The translations under genes and the position numbers were made by a program. The notes below the pieces were generated by a model. The model was not told the DNA's origin. It did no database searches and saw only the letters and a list, made by a program, of their open reading frames with translations. Positions 6,497 through 12,259 of a stretch of DNA of 12,259 nt are shown here, in pieces (position 1 is the stretch's first letter; every line of letters begins with the position of its first letter). This DNA is from an uncultured Pseudomonadota bacterium (GTDB taxonomy: Bacteria; Pseudomonadota; Gammaproteobacteria; Burkholderiales; Methylophilaceae), in NCBI GenBank assembly GCA_903854305.1, contig CAINWC010000167.1, forward strand, positions 1-12,259, in the 5' to 3' direction.

Positions 6497-7756
6497 CTAC
6501 TTTTTCAGCTTATGAATATTACAATGATCCATCAAATAAGACATCACTTGCACTAAATTTTCATCGGATTCATCAAATAAATACGATTTGGCATCCTCAA
6601 TGAACTCGCCCCAAAGCGACAATAACTGCTCAGTTTCATCATGAGGCGCTTTCTTAATAAGCTTAATCACTTCTTTTTCAAGCAGGCCATGTTCACGAAT
6701 ATTCAACACCGCTTTTTTAGCTTCGCTCGCCAACAATAATGTTTTCAGTGGTAAGCCTGCTGCCGCGCAGAGGAATAAGCTTAAAATATGATCATCGTGT
6801 TCCTCTTTCCCTCCGGTCAACGTAAACCACTCTTCCGAAAGCTTTTTGTCGTGATCACTCACAACATTGGCAATATGATGCAAGTAGGCGTATTTAGCCC
6901 TTTTAAGTTCAGCAAAGACCTTTTCAATCGATATTGATTGATTGGTAATTTGTGGGATATCTTCCGACTCAATACTGGCCAGAACCAGTTTGGCGTACTG
7001 CCTAAAAGCCTCATCTGGCATATCTTCAAAAAACTTTTTTGTAGAAGTGACATCGCCAAGCAAACTCCACTCCCGCCTAATTGAAGTAAAAATCTCTAAT
7101 AAGCCATTCTCATCAGGAAAGCTAGATTTATTACCCCCACTTTTTTTTATTCGGTATGCCAAACAGAATATACATGTGCGAATAATATGATTAGCGGATG
7201 GATCACTGTAAACATAATCATCACGCTTAATAGGTGCGCCAATTTTTTTAACCAACCAGCTCGCAAAACCAAGCTCAGACTTGAATTGCGCACGATCATT
7301 AAAAGCCTGCCTGTATTTCGCAACAGTCATGTTGCTCTTTAGGCATTTTTTAAGAAATTCATTTTCAGTATCATACCGTTGCGAGCCGAAGTGATTATCT
7401 TCTGGTAGCGCATATAAGGCTTTTAGCATTTGCGACCCGCCACGAGAAAGTGACCGAAATGACTTATCCTTAATCATTAGCGCAGCCTGTTCTAGGTCAC
7501 CATTGGTTACCTCTTCAAGATACAAGCTCACAAGGCTCGCCATCCACCGACTTGATTCTTCAAGATTTAGACGTAAATGTGAAGACGCACCGAAATGCTC
7601 GGCTATTTGAATCGTGCCGGTAGCCGCATCATTGACTATCTCAGTAATTTTGGCTTGATCAATCACCTTGTGTTGAACCGCATACTTGAACGCCCTGTCG
7701 AAAAAAGGCGCGTTGTCGTAATGGGTTAGAGATTGATTTTCTTCAGTAAGTGTCAT
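6497..7756 (-). CDS. Hypothetical protein, 419 aa, last gene of the J-domain cluster
   Basis: Not recognised. It is a soluble, probably all-helical protein without signal peptide or membrane span. Residues ~10-110 are charged helices (FFDRAFKYAVQHKVIDQAKI and on). The centre contains one CxxC (Cys195, Cys198, RTCIFCLAY) with no second pair, so metal binding cannot be claimed. The C-terminal half is helical repeats with a short hydrophobic segment (ILSLFLCAAAGLPLKTLLLA) that reads as a buried helix. The ATG at 7756 lies 25 bases after the stop of the 226-aa gene, with a poor Shine-Dalgarno site, consistent with translation as part of a polycistronic message. It is probably a partner or client of the J-domain protein encoded first in the cluster; that role is inferred from position only. 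Confidence 0.75.
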   Translation of the reverse strand: MTLTEENQSLTHYDNAPFFDRAFKYAVQHKVIDQAKITEIVNDAATGTIQIAEHFGASSHLRLNLEESSRWMASLVSLYLEEVTNGDLEQAALMIKDKSFRSLSRGGSQMLKALYALPEDNHFGSQRYDTENEFLKKCLKSNMTVAKYRQAFNDRAQFKSELGFASWLVKKIGAPIKRDDYVYSDPSANHIIRTCIFCLAYRIKKSGGNKSSFPDENGLLEIFTSIRREWSLLGDVTSTKKFFEDMPDEAFRQYAKLVLASIESEDIPQITNQSISIEKVFAELKRAKYAYLHHIANVVSDHDKKLSEEWFTLTGGKEEHDDHILSLFLCAAAGLPLKTLLLASEAKKAVLNIREHGLLEKEVIKLIKKAPHDETEQLLSLWGEFIEDAKSYLFDESDENLVQVMSYLMDHCNIHKLKK

Positions 7757-7781
7757 ATAGCGTGTCTAAAATGCAAGCAAC

Positions 7782-8462
7782 CTAGATTGCAGAGTCATCA
7801 TCTTCATCGCTTTTAGCTTTGGCCTCTTTGGCTGCGGCATCCTTGGCTTCGGCTTCTGCTTTCTCTTCATCTTCGTCGATAAATGCAAGCTCAGCTTCAG
7901 CATTCGCTTCATCTTCAAGTATTGCTTTTAAAAGCACTAACACATTGGTGTAAACGTCTGGATGCTCATGTCTAAGCAACCAAGTCACTTCTTTCCAGTC
8001 ATGATCGCTGATTTCAGAGCGTGAAATATCCTCAGTTTCAAGCGGGTTTGAAGTACCAACTACTTCTTCTGCTCTGTCTGAAAGATAATCAGCTAACGCC
8101 TCATAACCAAATTCAAGTTCGGCAATTGCTTCAATAAACTCATTTGCATCAGCATCCTCTCTAAAAAGGACAGCATTGATCATTCCACGCAGATGCTCAT
8201 GCGAACGTTCTCCATATAGCCGATCTAAAACGACCGCACGAGCAAATTGATCGGGTGTAATCAGCAAGCTCAAGATAGATTGTTTAGAAGAGTCATATTC
8301 GCGAATCACCGCCAACAGGTCCTTTGAAGGCATGTCATCAAGCACCTCGACCAGCGCATGGTCTCCGTCAGTTTCTACCAAAGCCGTTAGTAATTCTTCG
8401 GCTCTTACAATGTCGCCAGCTTGAATAAGGCTACTTGCTTGTATGATTAATGCATTGGTCAT
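7782..8462 (-). CDS. Hypothetical protein, 226 aa, with acidic Ala/Glu/Lys-rich C-terminal tail
   Basis: Not recognised. AGGA sits 6 bases before the ATG, giving a confident start. Residues 1-~180 look helical, beginning NALIIQASSLIQAGDIVRAEELLTAL, which resembles a TPR-like helix pair (a residue pattern only, with no full repeat series visible). The last ~45 residues are low-complexity and strongly charged (EEKAEAEAKDAAAKEAKAKS, then EDDDSAI), probably a disordered or coiled tail. There is no signal peptide, membrane span or cysteine. It is third in the cluster, 43 bases after the 169-aa gene and 25 before the 419-aa gene. Helical-repeat proteins with acidic tails next to a J-protein would suit a co-chaperone or scaffold, but no function is assigned. 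Confidence 0.75.
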   Translation of the reverse strand: MTNALIIQASSLIQAGDIVRAEELLTALVETDGDHALVEVLDDMPSKDLLAVIREYDSSKQSILSLLITPDQFARAVVLDRLYGERSHEHLRGMINAVLFREDADANEFIEAIAELEFGYEALADYLSDRAEEVVGTSNPLETEDISRSEISDHDWKEVTWLLRHEHPDVYTNVLVLLKAILEDEANAEAELAFIDEDEEKAEAEAKDAAAKEAKAKSDEDDDSAI

Positions 8463-8505
8463 ATGGTGTCCTATTCCTTAATATTCAAATTTACGCGCGA
8501 CTATT

Positions 8506-9015
8506 TTACTCGTGACTGTCAAAACCTTGATCGGAAAGCCATTGCCCACCTGCCTCATTCAGGTCTTCTGAATCACTGTCAGAATCATCCTCTGAGTCTT
8601 CTTGCTGATGGTGATCTTCACTCACTTCGTAGCGTGAGAACATGTACTCAAGCATCACTGTGGTGAGTAAGAATTGTTCGCCGCCTTTGGCTTTTTTTAA
8701 CATTTCTACCGTGGCCGCAGCCCAAGGTTCAAATTGCACACAGGGTGCAATTGAATCCCAAGAAGGAAACGCAGAAGGCTCTTTAGGTAAATAACTAAGG
8801 ATAGTTTTTGCGTCTTTAACAACGATACTTTTATGAAAAGCAACCGCCATCATTTCTGGATTGGACTCCATCATCGGCATCAGATCTGCAATCTGAGAAC
8901 GTCTGTCTTTAAGTCTGGCTTTCAAAACATCACTGCCGCCTGAATCGGTTTTTAAGTCGTCAATTTCGGCCACATAGGTTGCCATTAACTCGGTAAAGTA
9001 TCGAGATATTCTCAT
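8506..9015 (-). CDS. Hypothetical protein, 169 aa, with acidic Asp/Glu/Ser tail, coupled to the J-domain gene
   Basis: Not recognised. The start at 9015 (MRISRYFTEL) is preferred over upstream in-frame codons because its ATG overlaps the J-domain gene's TGA as ATGA, and GGAG lies 10 bases before it. An in-frame TTG at 9048 is inside the upstream gene and adds unlikely residues. The body (1-~130) is helical, with one central cysteine in SIAPCVQFEPWA. The end is low-complexity acidic (HHQQEDSEDDSDSDSEDLNE), then a short WLSDQGFDSHE tail. No signal peptide or membrane segment is seen. The overlap implies translational coupling and a fixed ratio to the J-domain protein, the best evidence in the cluster that the two act together. 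Confidence 0.78.
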   Translation of the reverse strand: MRISRYFTELMATYVAEIDDLKTDSGGSDVLKARLKDRRSQIADLMPMMESNPEMMAVAFHKSIVVKDAKTILSYLPKEPSAFPSWDSIAPCVQFEPWAAATVEMLKKAKGGEQFLLTTVMLEYMFSRYEVSEDHHQQEDSEDDSDSDSEDLNEAGGQWLSDQGFDSHE

Positions 9016-9293
9016 TTTTTTAAAACTCCATCTAAGTAGTATTGCCAAATTTCACGCGCGGTTTGCATTGGGTCATCCAACAAACTGCGCCTGCGATTTT
9101 CATCATATACACTTCGTTTATTAATATCAGAAAGTATTTCGTAAGCTTCCTGCACTTCCCTGAACCTTGCCGGCGCATCGCTTGATGCGTTTTTATCCGG
9201 ATGTAGTTGGGATGCTTTCTTACGATAAGCACTTTTTATGTCGCTTAGCGCAACATTGGCAGCAACGCCTAAAACCGCATAATAATCTTTCAA
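9012..9293 (-). CDS. Small J-domain (DnaJ-like) co-chaperone, TTG start
   Basis: The 93-aa product is a J-domain protein with little else, so a class C (type III) J-protein. J domains stimulate Hsp70 (DnaK) ATPase and so load particular substrates. Residues 2-~65 match the J domain: DYYAVLGV, helix II with IKSAYRKKASQ, the essential HPD at 31-33 followed by KN, helix III with FREVQEAYEILSD, and KRSVYD. The Gly/Phe region and zinc fingers of DnaJ are absent. The remaining ~25 residues form one helix (AREIWQYYLDGVL). The frame has TTG at 9293, not ATG. GGTGAG (9299-9304) is 5 bases before it and fits the 16S tail well, and homologues begin at this point, so TTG is taken as the true start. It is first of four same-strand genes, whose unknown products are probable partners. 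Confidence 0.9.
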   Translation of the reverse strand: MKDYYAVLGVAANVALSDIKSAYRKKASQLHPDKNASSDAPARFREVQEAYEILSDINKRSVYDENRRRSLLDDPMQTAREIWQYYLDGVLKK

Positions 9294-9353
9294 TTTTTCT
9301 CACCAAACCTAGCGTGTCAATAATTTGAACTAGTCTTGCAATTTTTTCAACTC

Positions 9354-9370
9354 TCGCATGATACATGCGA
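9354..9370. repeat. 17-bp palindrome TCGCATGATACATGCGA
   Basis: The 7-bp arms TCGCATG and CATGCGA are exact reverse complements around ATA. The site lies between the divergent J-domain and EF-hand genes, just downstream of the predicted J-cluster transcription start near 9375, which is a typical place for a repressor site. As RNA it would make a short 3-base-loop hairpin in the leader. Confidence 0.45.
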
Positions 9371-9381
9371 TTACTTATTCT

Positions 9382-9410
9382 TTTATCCTTACCTCACCAA
9401 AAGCTGTGAA
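9382..9410 (-). promoter_or_regulatory. Candidate sigma-70 promoter of the J-domain cluster
   Basis: On the minus strand TTCACA (9405-9410) is followed after 17 bases by GATAAA (9382-9387), matching -35 and -10 at 5/6 and 4/6. It would start transcription near 9375, about 80 bases before the TTG at 9293. No sigma-32-type CCCCAT box is seen. The only other candidate, TTGAAA further downstream, lacks a good -10. Confidence 0.35.
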
Positions 9411-9460
9411 GATTTAATGAATCTACCCGTGACTTAATAAGACAAATTCCCAAATGAATT

Positions 9461-9490
9461 TTACATGCCGAATTAAATTCGCCGCATAAT
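9461..9490 (+). promoter_or_regulatory. Candidate promoter of the EF-hand gene
   Basis: TTACAT (9461-9466) and CATAAT (9485-9490) are spaced by 18 bases and precede the ATG at 9545 by about 55 bases. AT-rich sequence follows. It is a moderate match, with no competing promoter seen in the 100 bases before the gene. Confidence 0.35.
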
Positions 9491-9544
9491 TACTACTTAG
9501 AATATGTAAGTCATTTTTATTTTTAATTTTAGGAGTCTTTTACC

Positions 9545-10012
9545 ATGAATAAGTCACTCACCATCATTTTAACTGCTGCGATTGGTTTTGGTTTATCAAT
9601 GCCAGTTTTTGCTAACCACGACGGCATGGGCGAGCATTGCAAAATGCATACCAAGAAAACATTTGAAGAAGCCGATACCGATAAGGATGGCACGTTAGAC
9701 AGGGAAGAAGCTAAAACTGTATGTAGCCGAAACTTTGATGAAATGGATACCGACAAAGACGGCACCATTAGTAAAGAAGAGTTAAATGTTTGCGGTCGCC
9801 ACATGCACAATAAAAAGCCTAGCGCAAAACACAAAAAACACTCAAAAGAGTTTGCATCTGCAGATACCGATAATGACGGCACCTTAACAAAAGATGAAGC
9901 GCAAAAGTTGCCACGCGTTTCTAAAAACTTTGATGCCATTGACACAGATAAAGATGGCGCCGTAGATCGTGAAGAAATACATCATTTCATGCATGACCTT
10001 AAAGCTAAGTAA
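9545..10012 (+). CDS. Secreted EF-hand calcium-binding protein (four EF-hands)
   Basis: The 155-aa product begins with a Sec signal peptide (MNKSL, hydrophobic core 5-19, likely cut after VFA at 23), so it is periplasmic or exported. Four canonical 12-residue EF-hand loops follow at 44-55 (DTDKDGTLDREE), 68-79, 107-118 and 133-144. Each has Asp at positions 1, 3 and 5, Gly at 6 and Glu at 12, so all four should bind Ca2+. The loops form two pairs joined by a His/Lys-rich linker (~84-101). Cysteines are at 32, 60 and 83. The loop codons are near-identical direct repeats, as in recent internal duplication. AGGAG at 9531-9535 with 9-base spacing supports the start. A calcium buffer, sensor or surface-stabilising role fits; no specific partner is visible. 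The gene is divergent from the J-domain cluster and followed by a hairpin. Confidence 0.92.
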   Translation: MNKSLTIILTAAIGFGLSMPVFANHDGMGEHCKMHTKKTFEEADTDKDGTLDREEAKTVCSRNFDEMDTDKDGTISKEELNVCGRHMHNKKPSAKHKKHSKEFASADTDNDGTLTKDEAQKLPRVSKNFDAIDTDKDGAVDREEIHHFMHDLKAK

Positions 10013-10020
10013 AGCTGAAA

Positions 10021-10051
10021 GGCTGTAAGTAATATTTATTTGCTTACAGCC
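10021..10051 (+). terminator. Hairpin after the EF-hand gene
   Basis: GGCTGTAAG (10021-10029) and CTTACAGCC (10043-10051) form a perfect 9-bp stem with a 13-base AU-rich loop, 9 bases after the stop codon. The downstream sequence AAGTTTAAG has only a short T run, so termination may be partial or Rho-assisted. Confidence 0.55.
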
Positions 10052-10112
10052 AAGTTTAAGTAGCGATACCAAAATTAAAGAATTAATGCTCATTGTGAAG
10101 CATCCGTCATGA

Positions 10113-10142
10113 TTGACTGCGGCTAGCCTCAACACGTATCAT
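10113..10142 (+). promoter_or_regulatory. Promoter of the RIO1-like kinase gene, predicting a leaderless mRNA
   Basis: TTGACT (10113-10118) and TATCAT (10137-10142) each match 5/6 of the sigma-70 boxes with an 18-base spacer. A start 6-8 bases after the -10 falls at about 10149-10151, at or next to the ATG at 10151. No Shine-Dalgarno sequence precedes that ATG, which agrees with a leaderless transcript. Confidence 0.55.
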
Positions 10143-10150
10143 CCAACCCT

Positions 10151-11011
10151 ATGAAAACTCCCCAAAGACTTGAACCCCTACTCGAAGACGGCTTGATTGA
10201 TGATGTTATCCGTCAGCTCATGAGCGGAAAAGAAGCAACCGTTTATGTTGTGCGCTGTGGTGACGATGTACGTTGTGCAAAAGTCTACAAAGAAGCCAAT
10301 AAACGAAGTTTTCGCCAAAGCGTAGATTACACTGAAGGCCGTAAAGTTAAAAACAGCCGCCAATCGCGTGCAATGGAAAAAGGCTCTAAATTCGGACGAA
10401 AAGCACAAGAAGAAGCTTGGCAAAGTGCTGAGGTTGACGCCTTGTATCGCCTTGCTGATGCTGGTGTGCGCGTTCCCAAGCCATACAATTTTTACGAGGG
10501 TGTATTGCTAATGGAGCTAGTCGTAGATGCTAACGGTAACGCTGCCCCTAGGCTTAACGATGTTACATTTACTGCAGAAGAAGCACGAATTCACCACAGC
10601 ACTTTGATTAAAGAAGTCGTTCGCATGTTATGTGCAGGCATCGTTCATGGAGACTTATCTGAATTCAACATTTTAATGAGTAGCGATGGCCCGGTGATTA
10701 TTGACCTGCCTCAGGCAGTAGATGCTGCCGGCAATAATCACGCTAAAGACATGTTAGAGCGTGATGTAGGCAACTTAAGTGCCTATTTCGGACGTTTTGC
10801 ACCTGAGCTACTCACGACCCAATATGGCAAAGAAATCTGGGCGTTATATTCACATGGGAATTTGAAGCTAGAAACCGAATTAACTGGTCACTTTAGGCAA
10901 AGCAATAAACCGGTAGATTTAAAAAGTGTGATACGGGTAATTGACGATGTGCGTGCAGAAGAAATCAAACGGCAGCTTCGTAAAATTGAGGCACAAAACT
11001 CGCCAGAATAA
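10151..11011 (+). CDS. RIO1-like serine/threonine protein kinase
   Basis: The 286-aa product is a RIO-type atypical protein kinase of the form common in proteobacteria. Motifs in order: glycine-poor nucleotide loop SGKEATVYVV (25-34), ATP-binding Lys44 in CAKVYK, an inserted loop with KRSFRQSVDYTEGRKVKNSR, hinge region GVLLMELV, catalytic HGDLSEFNIL (Asp168, Asn173) and the metal-binding IDLPQAVD (Asp185, taking the place of DFG). All catalytic residues are present. Archaeal and eukaryotic RIO1 act in small-subunit ribosome maturation; the substrates of the bacterial forms are not settled. The start at 10151 places MKTPQRLEPLLEDGLIDD ahead of the kinase core, as I recall for related proteins, despite no Shine-Dalgarno site. 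It is a single gene, convergent with rfbD (44-base gap). Confidence 0.93.
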   Translation: MKTPQRLEPLLEDGLIDDVIRQLMSGKEATVYVVRCGDDVRCAKVYKEANKRSFRQSVDYTEGRKVKNSRQSRAMEKGSKFGRKAQEEAWQSAEVDALYRLADAGVRVPKPYNFYEGVLLMELVVDANGNAAPRLNDVTFTAEEARIHHSTLIKEVVRMLCAGIVHGDLSEFNILMSSDGPVIIDLPQAVDAAGNNHAKDMLERDVGNLSAYFGRFAPELLTTQYGKEIWALYSHGNLKLETELTGHFRQSNKPVDLKSVIRVIDDVRAEEIKRQLRKIEAQNSPE

Positions 11012-11055
11012 TGCCTTATAAAATATAAATGAATTTTATTGTTCTATCATGACAA

Positions 11056-11952
11056 CTAAAGCTCAACCATCACCTGCTTCAATGCAATACGCCATTCAGG
11101 TAATACCAGCCCAAAAGTACCACTTAGCTTATCGCAATTAAGCTTGGAGTTTGCTGGGCGCACCGCAGGGGTTGGATAGTCGGCAGTGGTTATCGGAAGT
11201 ACATTGCCTACCGGCGTTTTAAGCGCTGGCCAATGACGTGACTCACATAACAATTCATATTCTTCAATAATTGCCTGCGTAAAGCCATGCCATGAGGTCA
11301 TACCACTACAAGTTAAATGGTAAGTCCCAGATTTATCTTCACTCCAATTGGCTAAAGCGCTTACAGTGGCCGCAGCAATCACTCGACTACTGGTAGGTGC
11401 GCCAAACTGATCGGCAACAATACGCAAATTGTCACGCTCTGCTGCTAAACGAAGGATTGTGTTCATGAAATTTTTACCACGTGCGCCATACACCCAACTG
11501 GTGCGTAAAATAAGGTGCGAAACACCTGTGGCTCGAATGGCCTCTTCACCTGCAAGCTTGGTTATTCCGTACACACTGAGCGGGTTAGTCGCATCGGTTT
11601 CCACATAAGGCGCTAACTTGGTACCATCGTAAACATAGTCTGTCGAGTAATGCACCATAGCAGCGCCAAGCTTTGCGGCTTCTTCCGCCAGTATCTGCGG
11701 TGCAATAGCATTGATTGCATTGGCCTGATCCGGCTCTACTTCGGCTTTATCAACAGCGGTATAGGCGGCTGGATTGACAATCAAATCAGGCTTGATGGAT
11801 TGTACGACTTGCCTGATATTGTCCGGATTTGATAGATTTAGCTGGCTACGATCCAGTGCATGTACTTTACCGAGTGATGCAAGGCCAAGCTGTAGTTCGT
11901 AACCTACCTGACCATTGATGCCGGTGAGCAATATGTTTTTAAATTTAGTCAT
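11056..11952 (-). CDS. rfbD: dTDP-4-dehydrorhamnose reductase
   Basis: RfbD/RmlD carries out the last step of dTDP-L-rhamnose synthesis: NAD(P)H-dependent reduction of dTDP-6-deoxy-L-lyxo-4-hexulose, in the cytoplasm. It is an extended short-chain dehydrogenase. The N-terminal Rossmann fold has the nucleotide loop TGINGQVG (10-17). Further motifs are NPAAYTAVDKAE (60-71), STDYVYDG with the catalytic Thr104, and the YxxxK pair Tyr128/Lys132 in YGITK. RPANSKL near the C-terminus binds substrate in the family. Its length of 298 aa is normal. The ATG overlaps the stop of rfbC by one base (TAATG) and has little ribosome binding site of its own, so it is probably read by coupling. Rhamnose would go to O-antigen or exopolysaccharide. 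It is the last gene of its operon in this window. Confidence 0.95.
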   Translation of the reverse strand: MTKFKNILLTGINGQVGYELQLGLASLGKVHALDRSQLNLSNPDNIRQVVQSIKPDLIVNPAAYTAVDKAEVEPDQANAINAIAPQILAEEAAKLGAAMVHYSTDYVYDGTKLAPYVETDATNPLSVYGITKLAGEEAIRATGVSHLILRTSWVYGARGKNFMNTILRLAAERDNLRIVADQFGAPTSSRVIAAATVSALANWSEDKSGTYHLTCSGMTSWHGFTQAIIEEYELLCESRHWPALKTPVGNVLPITTADYPTPAVRPANSKLNCDKLSGTFGLVLPEWRIALKQVMVEL

Positions 11953-12259
11953 TAAACAAACAGTTCAGCTTCTGTAAGACTTGCGCCTTGTTGGTCTTTA
12001 GCTGACAAAAGTGGCGAACCGGTGATTGGCCATTTGATGGCAATATTAGGGTCATCCCAACGGATACATCGCTCAAATTGTGGGGCATATAGCGCGGTGG
12101 TTTTATATAAAAACTCGGCAGTTTCTGATAACACAACAAAGCCATGGGCAAAGCCAGCTGGCACCCATAACATGCGTTTATTTTCCGCACTGAGATGCAT
12201 GCCTACATATTGACCAAACGTGGGTGAGGATTTTCTAATATCGACCGCCACATCAAACA
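11952..12259 (-). CDS. rfbC: dTDP-4-dehydrorhamnose 3,5-epimerase, partial (C-terminal part)
   Basis: RfbC/RmlC epimerises dTDP-4-dehydro-6-deoxy-glucose at C3 and C5, the step before RfbD. The frame is open to the right edge, so only the last ~102 residues are seen and the N-terminal part of the cupin is missing. Conserved segments are FDVAVDIRKSSPTFGQYVG, LSAENKRMLWVPAGFAHGF (the His of the active-site pocket), YKTTALYAPQFERCIRWDDP and the C-terminal PLLSAKDQQG. The general-base His and Lys of the family lie in the missing part or near its edge. It is translated just before rfbD with a one-base overlap; rfbA and rfbB would be expected further right on the same strand. Confidence 0.95.
   Translation of the reverse strand, partial: FDVAVDIRKSSPTFGQYVGMHLSAENKRMLWVPAGFAHGFVVLSETAEFLYKTTALYAPQFERCIRWDDPNIAIKWPITGSPLLSAKDQQGASLTEAELFV

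Noticed and set aside
7163..7174. Zinc-binding site in the 419-aa protein (Cys195-x-x-Cys198)
   Set aside because: There is only one CxxC pair, with no second Cys/His pair nearby. A helical context makes it more likely incidental.
9012..9232. Second minus-strand frame (9032-9232) overlapping the J-domain gene
   Set aside because: It is out of frame with a clear J domain and encodes no recognisable product.
9294..9410. Sigma-32 heat-shock promoter before the J-domain gene
   Set aside because: A GTTGAA box exists, but no CCCCAT-like -10 follows at the required spacing.
11012..11055. Terminator between the convergent kinase and rfbD genes
   Set aside because: The only inverted repeat (TAAAAT/ATTTTA) is six A/T pairs, too weak to call.

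Overview
The window looks like chromosomal DNA of a proteobacterium of moderate to low GC. The best guess is a betaproteobacterium of the Methylophilaceae (Methylotenera-like) type. This rests on the AT-leaning base use, the proteobacterial form of the RIO1-like kinase, the beta-type C-terminus of the sigma-54 response regulator and the rhamnose gene order. It is inference, not a database result.

Left part (1-2754, + strand). The window opens in the last ~71 codons of a sigma-54-dependent response regulator, its Fis-type DNA-binding helix-turn-helix. A near-consensus sigma-54 promoter (367-382) follows and is overlapped by a perfect 15-bp inverted repeat (381-395/406-420). It appears to drive three unrecognised genes: a small acidic protein (possibly frameshifted), a 398-aa protein and a 265-aa protein. 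All three lack cysteine and signal peptides. This is the least explained part of the window.

Middle (2771-6336, - strand). There is a TraX-family integral membrane protein with its own TATAAT promoter, then a 287-bp gap with a weak hairpin, then a complete MgtA-type Mg2+ P-type ATPase that looks richer in GC than its surroundings.

J-domain cluster (9293 to 6497, - strand). A small J-domain protein starting at TTG overlaps (ATGA) a 169-aa protein. A 226-aa protein and a 419-aa protein follow with short gaps. The last three are not recognised, and two have strongly acidic C-termini. The layout suggests one transcript from a promoter near 9382-9410 with a palindrome just downstream, and a J-protein/Hsp70 function acting on or with the unknown proteins.

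Right part. A secreted four-EF-hand calcium-binding protein (+) is followed by a hairpin. Next comes a RIO1-like kinase (+) with a good promoter so close to its ATG that the mRNA is probably leaderless. On the opposite strand are rfbD/rmlD and the 3' part of rfbC/rmlC, the last steps of dTDP-L-rhamnose synthesis for surface polysaccharide, running in from beyond the right edge.

No RNA gene, CRISPR array, insertion sequence or attachment site was found. The longest stretches without a gene are 218-433, 3500-3786, 6337-6496 and 9294-9544, all under 300 bases; their contents are listed as regulatory entries or findings.
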